A stretch of DNA of 64,000 bases from Chitinophagales bacterium. GTDB lineage: Bacteria; Bacteroidota; Bacteroidia; Chitinophagales; Chitinophagaceae. Below the pieces are notes generated by a model, which saw only the letters and a program-made list of their open reading frames with translations, ran no database searches and was not told the DNA's origin. Shown here one piece after another: positions 1-8,910 of the stretch (position 1 is its first letter; every line of letters starts with the position of its first letter). The position numbers and the translations under genes were made by a program. Where the stretch lies: the NCBI GenBank assembly GCA_015655015.1, contig JAATFV010000116.1, positions 186,001 to 250,000 on the forward strand. The letters are read 5' to 3'.

Positions 1-1092
1 TATAAAACTGTCGGCGGCGCGCTGGTAGAATCCGAATATGAAACGGGCCTTACGGTCCTTCGAAAGGAAGACGAACCCACCCTTATCGTCTTTCCGGAAG
101 GACAAGGCATGGCGGAAAATGATTATTATGCCATTCAAAGCAAGGCCCTCAGCCAATGCGGTGATCTCCAGGACAGATTTTGCATCATGGATGTCTATGA
201 TACAGGAGAGAGCCTCGTGACTACCAGCGACCTGGACGGAGTATTGCAAAATTTCAGGAATGGCTTTGCCTCGGACTACAACAATTACGGCGCCGTCTAC
301 TTCCCCAACCTGAAGACCATCTATCAGTATGACTACGACGAGTCCCTCACCATGATCACCCATACCGTAAACGGACTGGCAGGTCCCCTGAATGGCAAGA
401 GCCTCAAGGACCTCGCTACGGCGCCCCCGCTGACTTCCCCTCCTACCCCCGGCACGCAGAACATGGCGGCGTACAATACGCTCAAGCAGGCCCTGAACAC
501 CCAGTTTCCTAAGATCATGCCCCCTTCCCCCGCCATCGCAGGCATTTATGCAGCGGTAGACGGATCCCGCGGTGTCTGGAAAGCGCCGGCCAATGTCGGT
601 GTGCAGGATGTATTCGGAACGACCTTCCAGGTGTCCGACGAGCTGCAGCAGACGATGAACATAGACGCCGTATCCGGCAAATCCATCAATGCCATTCGCG
701 CCTTCACCGGTAAAGGAATCCTCGTCTGGGGCGCAAGGACCCTGGACGGCAACAGCAATGATTTTAAATATATTTCGGTCCGCCGCTTCTTCATCATGGT
801 AGAGGAATCCGCCAAGCTGGCCACCATGAAATTCGTATTCGAAGGCAACGACGGCAATACCTGGGTCAAGCTCCGCGCCATGATCGAGAACTATCTCACC
901 AATCTGTGGCGGCTGGGAGCGCTGGCCGGCTCGAAACCGGAGCAGGCCTTCTATGTAAAAGTAGGGCTGGGACAAACGATGACCTTCGACGATATCCTCA
1001 ACGGAAGGCTGATCGTCGAAATTGGCATGGCGCCCGTTCGTCCTGCGGAATTCATTATCCTTCGCTTCTCGCAGATACAACAACAGGCGTAA
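1..1092 (+). CDS. Contractile tail sheath protein, 3' part (5' end outside the window)
   Basis: This is the C-terminal 363 residues of a contractile sheath subunit; the frame is open from base 1, so the gene starts upstream and the ATG at 109 is internal. The sheath surrounds the inner tube and contracts to drive it into a target. The sequence shows the usual sheath C-terminal core: an NAIRAFTGKGILVWGARTL segment (around nt 684-740), then YISVRRFFIMVEES, and a final FIILRFSQIQ strand that in this family links neighbouring subunits. It is followed 41 bp later by tube genes, the standard order in eCIS loci. Pvc/Afp loci carry several sheath paralogues; only this one is visible, so others, and the DUF4255-like cap gene, would lie upstream. 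Confidence 0.93.
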   Translation, partial: YKTVGGALVESEYETGLTVLRKEDEPTLIVFPEGQGMAENDYYAIQSKALSQCGDLQDRFCIMDVYDTGESLVTTSDLDGVLQNFRNGFASDYNNYGAVYFPNLKTIYQYDYDESLTMITHTVNGLAGPLNGKSLKDLATAPPLTSPPTPGTQNMAAYNTLKQALNTQFPKIMPPSPAIAGIYAAVDGSRGVWKAPANVGVQDVFGTTFQVSDELQQTMNIDAVSGKSINAIRAFTGKGILVWGARTLDGNSNDFKYISVRRFFIMVEESAKLATMKFVFEGNDGNTWVKLRAMIENYLTNLWRLGALAGSKPEQAFYVKVGLGQTMTFDDILNGRLIVEIGMAPVRPAEFIILRFSQIQQQA

Positions 1093-1133
1093 TCAATCGG
1101 AAGAACTCACTTTTAATTTAAATTAAACACTTT

Positions 1134-1565
1134 ATGGCTAACTATCCTCTCCCAAAATTTCATTTCCAGGTCGACTGGAGTGGCACACGCATCGGCTTCA
1201 CAGAGGTCACCGGCCTCGATATCAGCAATGAGGTCATCGAATACAGAGATGGCGCCAGCCCTGAATACCATAAGATAAAGATGCCGGGACAGCGTAAATT
1301 CAGCAATATCTCCCTGAAACGGGGCATCTTTAAATCGGACAATGAATTTTATACCTGGTTCAACTCCATCAACATGAATACGGTGGAACGCCGGGACATC
1401 ACCATCAGCCTGCTGGACGAATCCCTGGCGCCGGTTGTGGTATGGAAGGTAAAAAATGCCTGGCCCACCAAGGTCACGTCCACAGACCTGAAAGCAGACG
1501 GTAATGACGTAGCCATCGAAACACTGGAGATCGTCCATGAAGGACTCACCATTCAAAACGAGTAA
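1134..1565 (+). CDS. eCIS inner tube protein 1 (Pvc1/Afp1-like, gp19 family)
   Basis: A 143-residue protein of the T4 gp19-like tail tube family, which forms stacked hexameric rings of the inner tube. The start is the family-typical MANYPLPKFHFQVDW, followed by the conserved FTEVTGLDISNEVIEYRDG segment and a KIKMPG loop, then a long beta-rich half ending ETLEIVHEGL. Length is normal for the family (about 140-150 residues). It sits 41 bp after the sheath and 3 bp before a second tube-like gene, so all three are probably co-transcribed and this is likely the main tube subunit. An A/T-rich leader (1112-1133) with no clear Shine-Dalgarno sequence precedes the ATG, normal in Bacteroidota. Confidence 0.92.
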   Translation: MANYPLPKFHFQVDWSGTRIGFTEVTGLDISNEVIEYRDGASPEYHKIKMPGQRKFSNISLKRGIFKSDNEFYTWFNSINMNTVERRDITISLLDESLAPVVVWKVKNAWPTKVTSTDLKADGNDVAIETLEIVHEGLTIQNE

Positions 1566-1568
1566 CAC

Positions 1569-2078
1569 ATGGACCTGTCATATCCTCAAACAGGCTGGCA
1601 TTTCCTGGTGGCATTTGAATTGTTCCCGCAGCTGCCCTATGATCTCCGGTTCCAGGAAGTATCGGGACTTACCGTCTCGGTGGAAACAGAGCCTTATAAG
1701 GAAGGGGGAGAGAACCGCTTCACCTACCAGCTGCCCCTTCGTACCAGCTATAGCGAGCTGGTATTAAAAAGAGGGAAGTTTTTAGGATCGGGCATCCTTT
1801 CCTGGTGCACAGACGCCATCGAGAACTTTGAATTCAAGCCGACCAATATACTCATCTCCCTTTTAACGGACGATCACCTGCCTCTCTACAATTGGTATGT
1901 CATCAATGCTGTTCCTAAAAGGCTGGAAGTATCCGGATTCAGCGCAGAGAAAAGCGAGATCGTCATCGAAACGCTGGCCCTCAGCTATCAGTACTTTAAA
2001 TATTATGACCCCGCCAATGCGGCCCTGGGCCTGGCGGGAGACCTGACAGGAGCTATCAGCGGAGGGATCTCGCTCTAG
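1569..2078 (+). CDS. eCIS inner tube protein 2 (Pvc5-like, gp19 family)
   Basis: A 169-residue second member of the tube family, diverged from the first. It keeps the family layout: an N-terminal GWHFLVAFEL strand, the FQEVSGLTVSVETEPYKEGG segment, an LKRGKFLGSG turn, and a C-terminal strand EIVIETLALSYQYF. It adds about 25 residues, a small glycine/alanine-rich tail (LAGDLTGAISGGISL). In Pvc/Afp systems a second tube paralogue forms the layer next to the baseplate; that role is inferred here from gene order. It is separated from the first tube gene by 3 bp. Confidence 0.88.
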   Translation: MDLSYPQTGWHFLVAFELFPQLPYDLRFQEVSGLTVSVETEPYKEGGENRFTYQLPLRTSYSELVLKRGKFLGSGILSWCTDAIENFEFKPTNILISLLTDDHLPLYNWYVINAVPKRLEVSGFSAEKSEIVIETLALSYQYFKYYDPANAALGLAGDLTGAISGGISL

Positions 2079-2102
2079 TTTTTCACGCTAAATAATTGAC
2101 TC

Positions 2103-2276
2103 ATGCCGATCGAAATAAGGGAGCTGAACATAAAGACCACTGTCAACGACAATACGCAGCCGGGCGCTGCTGGCCAATCCGGGGGAGGAAAGATCTCTTC
2201 CGAAGAAAAGGAGAATATCATTTCCCACTGTGTCGAGCAGGTGATGCAACGCTTAAAAGATAAGGAGGAAAGATAA
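2103..2276 (+). CDS. Small DUF5908-like eCIS protein
   Basis: A 57-residue protein beginning MPIEIRELNIKTTVND, which I recognise as like the small DUF5908 proteins found in Bacteroidota eCIS loci. After a Gly-rich linker (residues 25-30, with QSGGGK) comes a charged C-terminal helix (SSEEKENIISHCVEQVMQRL) ending KDKEER. Its stop codon overlaps the next ATG by one base (TAATG at 2274-2278), which suggests translational coupling with the LysM protein. The role is unknown; position between tube and tube-initiator genes suggests an assembly factor or a small baseplate component. The family assignment is from memory of the N-terminal motif. Confidence 0.72.
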   Translation: MPIEIRELNIKTTVNDNTQPGAAGQSGGGKISSEEKENIISHCVEQVMQRLKDKEER

Positions 2277-3037
2277 TGAACGATCCGACGAAACTCACGA
2301 TTACCGCTTATACCGGCACCGGTGACAAGCCGCCCCTCAGCACCTCTCCGGATGACAAGTATACCGCACTGGTGAACCCGGAGACCTATGTCATCAAACA
2401 TACGGTCAACTGGAGCACCGCCGTGACCACCGGAACGCCCCAGGACCCGAAATATATCAGTACGCCCCCCCCCTCTTACCAATTCGATTTTCTTTTCGAT
2501 GCAACGGGTATCATCCCCAAGCCCAACGACCTGGGCGCCCTGGGACAGGTACCGCTGGTTGGCGCCGTCGCCGGTGCGATCAGCAACCTTGTCAACCCGT
2601 CGAAGCCCTATGATGTCATGGATGAACTGGAGAAATTCAAAAAAGTAGTACTCTACTACAATGGGGATGAGCACAGTCCCAGGGTAGTGAACCTGCTATG
2701 GGGCAAGCTCACCTTCGACGGAAAGCTCAGCTCGCTGAATATCAGCTTCAAGCTTTTCAAGCCGGATGGCACCCCCCTGCGGGCCGTCGCAACGGCCGCC
2801 TTTATGGACGCCGAGACGGAAAAACAATGGAATGACAAATACAAGCCCAACTCCCCTGATCTCACGCATATCAGGCAGGTGAAAGAGGGAGACACCCTGC
2901 CCCTGATGGCATACAGGATCTACGGAGATGCCTCTTATTACCTGGAAGTAGCCAGAGTGAATAATATCGTCAATTTCCGGAATTTACGACCCGGGGACAA
3001 GATCAAATTCCCTCCCATCAATAAAAGCGCTACATGA
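2276..3037 (+). CDS. CIS tube/baseplate protein with C-terminal LysM (Pvc7/Afp7-like)
   Basis: A 253-residue protein of the CIS tube-protein type that joins tube and spike at the baseplate. The N-terminal half (residues 1-190) is beta-rich, with an NPETYVIKHTVNWS segment and an LYYNGDEHSPRVVNLLWGK segment seen in the family. The C-terminal 50 residues (about 199-248) form a LysM-like unit: VKEGDTLPLMAYRIYGD, then ARVNNI and LRPGDKIKFP. In phages and CIS such LysM domains mediate baseplate contacts rather than peptidoglycan binding. It overlaps the previous gene by 1 nt and the spike gene by 4 nt (ATGA at 3034-3037), so the three are translationally coupled. Confidence 0.88.
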   Translation: MNDPTKLTITAYTGTGDKPPLSTSPDDKYTALVNPETYVIKHTVNWSTAVTTGTPQDPKYISTPPPSYQFDFLFDATGIIPKPNDLGALGQVPLVGAVAGAISNLVNPSKPYDVMDELEKFKKVVLYYNGDEHSPRVVNLLWGKLTFDGKLSSLNISFKLFKPDGTPLRAVATAAFMDAETEKQWNDKYKPNSPDLTHIRQVKEGDTLPLMAYRIYGDASYYLEVARVNNIVNFRNLRPGDKIKFPPINKSAT

Positions 3038-4779
3038 GCAACGACAGGATCATACCAACTAAACAGCCTACGGACCTGGTCACCTATACGGTCACCGTGA
3101 ATGGAGCCGAAGTACCCCGCACCATTTTAATTACCTCGATCGTCGTGGAAAAAGAGATCAATAAGATCCCCGTTGCCAGGCTGTCCATCATCGACGGGAA
3201 CGGCTCCCTGAATGACTTTGTCATCTCCGGCCAGGACCTGTTCATTCCGGGCAACGAGATCGAGATCTTCGCGGGTTATCATTCCGATGAAACTTCGATT
3301 TTCCAGGGCATCATCATCAAACAGGGAATAAAAGTGCGCAGGGACCACTCCCTCCTGATGGTAGAGTGCAGGGACAAGCTGGTAAAACTCACGATCGGCA
3401 AAAAGAACAAATACTTTGCCGATAAAAAAGATAGCGAGATCGTAGAAGATATTATCAATTCCTACGGTTTCGATAATGATATCGCCGCCACCGATGTACA
3501 GCACAAAGAGCTCGTACAGTTCGACTGTACCGACTGGGATTTTATCGTGAGCAGGCTGGAAGTCAACGGAGACGTCTGCACCATTGAGGACGGAAAGATC
3601 AGCACGTTGCAACCTGCCCTGGATGCCGATCCGGTCCTGGACCTCTTATTCGGGGCCACGATCATCGAATTCGATTCCGAGATGGACGCCAGAGATCAAT
3701 ACCAGGGTGTCAGCGCAGCTGCCTGGGATTATTCCAACCAGGAATTTGTGAGCATCGATGCCGCCGAACCAGGACTGGAAGAAACCGGGAATATCTCCGC
3801 CGCCGACCTCAGCGACGTCATCGGCCTGAGCTCCTATGAGCTGCGCCATACCGGGCAGATAGCCCAGGAAGAGCTGCAGGCCTGGGCCGATGCGCAACTG
3901 CTGAAAAACAGGTTAGCCAAAGTGAAGGGAAGGGTGCGGTTCCAGGGATTCCCGGATGTAAAACCGGCCACCCTGCTAAATCTGGATGGATTGGGCGACC
4001 GGGTGAACGGCAAAGTATTCGTTGCCGGCATACGCCATGAGATCGCCGCCGGCGATTGGATCAGCGACGCACAATTCGGATTATCTCCCCGCTGGTTTTC
4101 GGCTGCTTATCCCGTCAACACGCCCAAAGCCGCCGGTTTGCTGCCGGCCGTTAACGGCCTTCAGATTGGAGTGGTCACCCAGCTGGAGAATGACCCGGAC
4201 GGCGAAGACAGAATCCGTGTATGCCTCCCCGTTATCGACGCCGCAGATCAGGGAGTATGGTCAAGAGTAGCCAGTCTCGATGCAGGCGACCAACGCGGTA
4301 TGTTCTTCCGTCCGGAAATAGGCGACGAAGTCATTGTCGGTTTTCTGAACGACGACCCGAGAGACCCGATCATCCTGGGCATGCTGAACAGCAGCGCCAA
4401 ACCGGCCCCTCTTCAGGCAGCCGATAAGAACGACCAGAAAGGATATGTCTCCCGAAGTGCGATGAAATTCCTCTTCGACGATGATAAGAAGTCGATCACA
4501 TTATCGACCCCCGGCGGCAGGAGTTTCCTCATCGACGACGACAGCGGGGTAATAAAGATGGAAGACGGGAATGGCAACAAGATCGTCATGAACAGCGATG
4601 GCATTTCCATAGAAAGCGCTAATAAATTAAGTCTGAAAGCCAGCTCAGACATCACCATAGAAGGAAATAATATTTCATCGAAAGCCCAAATGAGCTTTAC
4701 AGCGGAAGGCAGTTCGGGGCTGGAATTGAAGAGCAGCGCCACCGCCGTATTAAAAGGATCGCTGGTACAGATAAACTAG
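3034..4779 (+). CDS. eCIS spike protein, VgrG/gp5-gp27-like (Pvc8-like)
   Basis: A 581-residue spike protein that forms the trimeric needle on which the PAAR tip sits. Residues 1 to about 365 resemble the gp27-like hub (FQGIIIKQGIKVRRDHSLLMVECRD, then a DWDFIVSRLEVNGDV segment). About residues 370-460 form a gp5-like OB fold (GLQIGVVTQLENDPDGEDRIRV, then MFFRPEIGDEVIVGFLNDDP). The remainder is a beta-helix of repeating short strands (NKLSLKASSDITIEGN and similar) ending GSLVQIN. The last codons are duplicated just after the stop (see the repeat at 4755-4800). Absence of T6SS membrane-complex genes and the CIS neighbours place it in an eCIS rather than a T6SS. Confidence 0.92.
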   Translation: MSNDRIIPTKQPTDLVTYTVTVNGAEVPRTILITSIVVEKEINKIPVARLSIIDGNGSLNDFVISGQDLFIPGNEIEIFAGYHSDETSIFQGIIIKQGIKVRRDHSLLMVECRDKLVKLTIGKKNKYFADKKDSEIVEDIINSYGFDNDIAATDVQHKELVQFDCTDWDFIVSRLEVNGDVCTIEDGKISTLQPALDADPVLDLLFGATIIEFDSEMDARDQYQGVSAAAWDYSNQEFVSIDAAEPGLEETGNISAADLSDVIGLSSYELRHTGQIAQEELQAWADAQLLKNRLAKVKGRVRFQGFPDVKPATLLNLDGLGDRVNGKVFVAGIRHEIAAGDWISDAQFGLSPRWFSAAYPVNTPKAAGLLPAVNGLQIGVVTQLENDPDGEDRIRVCLPVIDAADQGVWSRVASLDAGDQRGMFFRPEIGDEVIVGFLNDDPRDPIILGMLNSSAKPAPLQAADKNDQKGYVSRSAMKFLFDDDKKSITLSTPGGRSFLIDDDSGVIKMEDGNGNKIVMNSDGISIESANKLSLKASSDITIEGNNISSKAQMSFTAEGSSGLELKSSATAVLKGSLVQIN

Positions 4780-4800
4780 GATCGCTGGTACAAATAAATG
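4755..4800 (+). repeat. 23-bp tandem duplication across the spike gene stop codon
   Basis: Bases 4755-4777 and 4778-4800 match at 20 of 23 positions. The first copy encodes the last residues of the spike (GSLVQIN) and leads into the TAG stop; the second lies in the spacer directly before the PAAR gene. It is most simply a replication-slippage duplication that left the reading frame intact. Confidence 0.85.
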
Positions 4801-4801
4801 A

Positions 4802-5095
4802 ATGACTATGCCGCCGGCAGCCAGAGCAGGAGATATGCATGTTTGTCCCATGGTGACAGGAGTGGTGCCCCATGTGGGAGGTCCCGTTCTCCCCCCCGGT
4901 TGCCCGACCGTTCTCATAGGAGGAATGCCCGCAGCCAGGGTAGGCGACATGTTGACCTGTACCGGCCCGCCGGATTCCATCATCGCAGGATCGGCAACTG
5001 TAACGATAGGAGGCACCCCCGCCGCAAGGCTGGGGGATTCCACGGCGCATGGCGGTACCGTCATACTGGGATGTTTCACTGTATTAATCGGATAA
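4802..5095 (+). CDS. PAAR-domain spike tip protein (Pvc10-like)
   Basis: A 97-residue stand-alone PAAR protein that caps the spike and gives it a sharp, metal-stabilised point. It starts MTMPPAARAGDMHVCPMVTG and contains the repeated PAAR signature three times (PAARAGD, PAARVGD, PAARLGD), with His14/Cys16 near the start and Cys54 and His73 later as candidate metal ligands. There is no C-terminal toxin extension, so cargo is not fused to the tip. The start at 4802 lies 22 bp after the spike stop, in the second copy of a 23-bp duplication. The next gene starts 2 bp downstream. Confidence 0.93.
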   Translation: MTMPPAARAGDMHVCPMVTGVVPHVGGPVLPPGCPTVLIGGMPAARVGDMLTCTGPPDSIIAGSATVTIGGTPAARLGDSTAHGGTVILGCFTVLIG

Positions 5096-5097
5096 TT

Positions 5098-5505
5098 ATG
5101 GAATTGAATAATTCATTTTTAGGAAGAGGATGGAGCTTTCCCCCGGTTTTCGACAGGACTGCCGGCGTGCAAATGCTGGACGGTGAAGCGGATATCCAAA
5201 GCAGCCTGGAAATATTATTATCGACACGCATCGGGGAAAGAGTCATGCAGCCGGAATACGGATGTAACACCGACAACATGCTGTTCGAAGCCATGAACAC
5301 CAGCTTTCAGACATTCATGAAGAAACAGATAGAAAAAGCGATCCTCGCCGATGAACCGAGGATCGACCTGAAGAATATAGACCTGGTAACGCAAAATGCG
5401 GTGGACGGAGTCATACTCATTGTCGTGGATTATGTTGTACGGGCCACCAATACAAGGACCAACCTCGTCTATCCATTTTATAAGACAGAAGGCAATATCA
5501 TATAA
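5098..5505 (+). CDS. gp25-like baseplate wedge protein (Pvc9-like)
   Basis: A 135-residue gp25/IraD-type baseplate protein, an early component of the wedge that nucleates sheath assembly. It shows the diagnostic EPR-type core: ILLSTRIGERVMQPEYGCN in the middle and ILADEPRIDLKNIDL towards the end. The start at 5098 (MELNNSFLGRGWSFPP) gives the family length; a longer reading from 4798 would run across the PAAR gene in another frame and is not credible. It begins 2 bp after the PAAR stop and ends 3 bp before the Pvc11-like gene. Confidence 0.9.
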   Translation: MELNNSFLGRGWSFPPVFDRTAGVQMLDGEADIQSSLEILLSTRIGERVMQPEYGCNTDNMLFEAMNTSFQTFMKKQIEKAILADEPRIDLKNIDLVTQNAVDGVILIVVDYVVRATNTRTNLVYPFYKTEGNII

Positions 5506-5508
5506 CCC

Positions 5509-8500
5509 ATGGACAAGACCTTTTTACTGAATAATATTCTCAAGAGCGACGGCACGAACCAAAGCCAGCGGATATTGCCTGCCCTTGTCCCTGATTCTAT
5601 TAAAATAGACGAACGGGGAATAAAAGATATCCTGGATTTCACGTACCAGCTTGCCCGGCAGATCAACTTTTTCAACCTGGATAATGTCTCCGACGGAGAC
5701 TGGCAGTTGGCCTTTAATTATTTCACCCGCCCCGGTGTGGACAACACCGAAGAAGGCATCCGCAGCCTGCTCGCGAACAAGTCCGATTTCAACCCGGATT
5801 TCGCGCTCTTCCTCGCCTTTGTACAATTATTCCAGTTAGCGCAGAACGATATCAATGCCATTACGGGCAGCCATCTCGACTTTTATTTCAAGGATGTTCT
5901 CCGGCTGCCCAAAAAATCAGCGATCGCCGACAAGGTCAACCTTGTCCTGGAACTGGCGAAGAACCTCCCGCCGCATCTCCTGCCGGTAGGCACGAAATTC
6001 AAGGGCCCCAAAGAAGCGAACGGGCTAACGCCCATCTATGCGACGGATACCGAGATCGTCGTCAATAAGGCCAGCATCGACAGCCTGAAGAGCGTCTATA
6101 TCGATACCAGCGACCCCTTCACCATGTATTCCGCCGATGCGGTTAATTCCGCTGATGGCGGGGGCAAGCCTTTTCCCATACCCGGATCCCGGTGGAGCGC
6201 TTTCGGCGAAAACCAAAAAGATAAAGCCACCGCCGACCGGACGATGGAGGAAGCAACGGTAGGTTTTGCTTTCGCCTCTCCTATGTTATTGCTGGGAGAA
6301 GGAAAAAGGCTCATCACCCTTTCGATAACCTTCCGGGATACGATGGGAGAAGGTGTGGCCGCCAGCGATATCAGCTCGAAGGTCGCCCCCTGTCTCAGCG
6401 GTGCGAAGGCCTGGATCCAACCGGGCGCCTTTACCGCCGCCCTGACCAGCGATCCGGTCAATCCGCTCCTGTCCCTCTTGCAGATCAGCATCAGCCTTAG
6501 CTCTGTTGATCCGGCCGTCGTGCCTTATAACAGCGTTCTGCCAGGGACGGCATTCGACACGCCCTGGCCTGTCCTACAGGTTGTTCTCCGTCAGGGCAGC
6601 TCCCTGTATAATGACCTGTACAACCTCCGGATAGGATCAGCGAAGATCGATGTGACCGTGAACGGAGTAAAGAACCTGGTGATCCAGAACAGTCAATCCC
6701 AGCTGAACACCGCCAAGCCCTTCCAGCCTTTCGGCGCCCAGCCAACCCTGCGAAGCGCCTTTTATATCGGCAGCGCGGAAGTCTTTCAGAAAAAATTAAC
6801 CAGCCTGAGTTTGGACATCCTCTGGAATGAAGTGCCCGCTGTCAACATTGGGAATTATTACCTTTCCTATTTCGATCAGACTACTAACCTGTCGAACGGG
6901 ATCTTTACCACCGCCATCAGCCTGTTGTACAGGGATAGCTGGCTCCCGGTAAAGAGTGCCGACAATACCGCAGGCGACTATTATCTGTTTAACCTCATCG
7001 ATGCCAATAGTGTCAATGAGATCAACCTTACCAATACAGCCCTGAACACGGCGCTCTCCGGTCTGAATTATTCCAGGAATATTGACCTGCAGGAGCTGGC
7101 GCCGATGGATGCTTCCACCCATGATGGTTTTATCAGTTTGGAGATAACGGGTCCCGACCCTGCCGTGCAGCCTTTTTATACCTTCAAGGCCTTTGGTCAT
7201 AGCGATTACCCCAATATCTATGCGAAGCGGGCTATCAAGATGGCGACCAACCCTTCTCCGGATGACGTCCTGCCCTCACCTCCCTATACCCCCACTATAA
7301 AATCATTGGCCCTGAACTATGTTTCCAGCCAGGAGGTCGATCTCACCCTCCCGGATAGCCCGGAACAATTCTTTCATGTAGAGCCTTTCGGTACTGCCAG
7401 GCTGGATCCGGAAAACCCCTATTTATTGCCACAGTACCGGGATGAAACCAACCTTCCGCAGCTTAAGGCCAAAAGTCAGTTATACCTCGGAAATTTTTAT
7501 ATAGGTATAGCCAATCTCGTAGTACCGCAGAACCTGAGCATTTTATTCCAGGCAGCAGATGGCAGCGCCGATAATAACACCGTTATCACCGATGAAGATA
7601 TCCAGTGGAGTTACCTGGCCGGGAATAAATGGGTTCCGATCACTCCCCTGCAGCTGTTGTCCAATACCACCAATGGCTTTCAGACCTCCGGGATCATTAC
7701 CTTCACCATCGGCAGTGACGCCGGTACGGACAATTCGCTCATGCCTTCGGGTGTCCACTGGCTGCGGGGCAGCGTGACAAAAAATCCGGCCGGTATCAGC
7801 CAGTTCATCGACGTGAACACCCAGGCGGTGGAAGCCAGTTATATCCTTCCGGGGCCCGACCAGGCCGACGCTGCGGACCAACACCTGGAGAGTCCGCTCA
7901 CAGCCCTGTCCATCAAAGAGATGGCGGTCAGGGATACGGCGATCAAATCCATTCTTCAGCCTTATCAATCCTTTGACGGCAATCCCGGCGAGCAGGATAC
8001 TATTTATTATACCCGGGTGAGCGAGCGCCTCCGGCACAAGCGCCGATCCCTGACACTCTGGGATTACGAAAGGATGATCCTGGATGCCTTCCCTTCGATT
8101 TTCAAAGTAAAATGTCTTACACATACAGACGATGACTTTGATCTGAGACCAGGCTCGGTGCGGGCAGTAGTCGTACCCAATCTTATCAATAAGAACAGCA
8201 CCAATCCCCTGCAGCCTAAAGCCAACCTGGTCACCCTGGAAAGCATCGTCAATTATATCAACCAATATATTCCCACGTTCGTGGATTTCAAGGTGGACAA
8301 CCCGGTATACGAACAGCTGCTGGTGGATTTCAAGGTCGGGTTCCTGCCGGGGAAAGATCCCGGGTATTACGGGAACCAGCTGAATGAAGACATAAAAAAA
8401 TTCCTTTCTCCCTGGGCCTATGAGGAAGGACAGGATATCACATTCGGAGGAAAGGTCTATAAATCGGATATCATTGTCTTTATCGAGAACAGGGACTATG

Positions 8501-8820
8501 TGGATTTCGTAAATGACTTCCATCTCTACCATATATTCGACGGGGTCGACATGGAAGGGATAGGCATTGGCGATATGATAATCGGCACCGATTTTATTAT
8601 TGCCGGCTTTATACCGCCGGGATTGGATGATATGACCATCGCCCTGGATTTCGTCGTGGGAGATAGTACCGAAGTGGCAATAGCATCCGGCCCCCGGAGC
8701 ATCCTGGTCTCGGCCCCCGATCACCGGGTCACGGTGCTGACGGGGGAATACCTATGCACCGCCGGAGATTTCGGAGGGATTGGCTTTATGTCTGTCGGCA
8801 GTGATTTTGTCGTCGCCTGA
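5509..8820 (+). CDS. Large baseplate protein, gp6/BaseplateJ-like (Pvc11-like)
   Basis: A 1103-residue baseplate component at the position and size of Pvc11/Afp11, which forms the inner wedge ring around the spike. The last third has the baseplate-J-like portion: VSERLRHKRRSLTLWDYERM, FPSIFKVKCLTHTDD and RAVVVPNLINKNS, then the LVTLESIVNYINQYIPTFVDF helix and strand. The N-terminal part is a helical region (YQLARQINFFN) typical of this family in Bacteroidota. The C-terminal tail after about residue 1010 has three echoes of one short strand (TDFIIAG, LDFVVGD, SDFVVA), which I do not recognise from Pvc11. It starts 3 bp after the gp25-like gene and is followed by a 90-bp spacer. Confidence 0.85.
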   Translation: MDKTFLLNNILKSDGTNQSQRILPALVPDSIKIDERGIKDILDFTYQLARQINFFNLDNVSDGDWQLAFNYFTRPGVDNTEEGIRSLLANKSDFNPDFALFLAFVQLFQLAQNDINAITGSHLDFYFKDVLRLPKKSAIADKVNLVLELAKNLPPHLLPVGTKFKGPKEANGLTPIYATDTEIVVNKASIDSLKSVYIDTSDPFTMYSADAVNSADGGGKPFPIPGSRWSAFGENQKDKATADRTMEEATVGFAFASPMLLLGEGKRLITLSITFRDTMGEGVAASDISSKVAPCLSGAKAWIQPGAFTAALTSDPVNPLLSLLQISISLSSVDPAVVPYNSVLPGTAFDTPWPVLQVVLRQGSSLYNDLYNLRIGSAKIDVTVNGVKNLVIQNSQSQLNTAKPFQPFGAQPTLRSAFYIGSAEVFQKKLTSLSLDILWNEVPAVNIGNYYLSYFDQTTNLSNGIFTTAISLLYRDSWLPVKSADNTAGDYYLFNLIDANSVNEINLTNTALNTALSGLNYSRNIDLQELAPMDASTHDGFISLEITGPDPAVQPFYTFKAFGHSDYPNIYAKRAIKMATNPSPDDVLPSPPYTPTIKSLALNYVSSQEVDLTLPDSPEQFFHVEPFGTARLDPENPYLLPQYRDETNLPQLKAKSQLYLGNFYIGIANLVVPQNLSILFQAADGSADNNTVITDEDIQWSYLAGNKWVPITPLQLLSNTTNGFQTSGIITFTIGSDAGTDNSLMPSGVHWLRGSVTKNPAGISQFIDVNTQAVEASYILPGPDQADAADQHLESPLTALSIKEMAVRDTAIKSILQPYQSFDGNPGEQDTIYYTRVSERLRHKRRSLTLWDYERMILDAFPSIFKVKCLTHTDDDFDLRPGSVRAVVVPNLINKNSTNPLQPKANLVTLESIVNYINQYIPTFVDFKVDNPVYEQLLVDFKVGFLPGKDPGYYGNQLNEDIKKFLSPWAYEEGQDITFGGKVYKSDIIVFIENRDYVDFVNDFHLYHIFDGVDMEGIGIGDMIIGTDFIIAGFIPPGLDDMTIALDFVVGDSTEVAIASGPRSILVSAPDHRVTVLTGEYLCTAGDFGGIGFMSVGSDFVVA

Positions 8821-8910
8821 CGCAGGTCGTCGTCTAAACCGGACCTGATAATTGCCGGCAGTTTTGGGAAAACGAATAAACTATTTAGTCAATATAATAA
8901 ACACAGCATT

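Noticed and set aside
4798..5097. 100-residue N-terminal extension of the gp25-like protein
   Set aside because: It would run through the PAAR gene in another frame; the gp25 family starts near 5098.
7543..8724. 393-residue open frame on the minus strand
   Set aside because: Antisense to the Pvc11-like gene, no motif.
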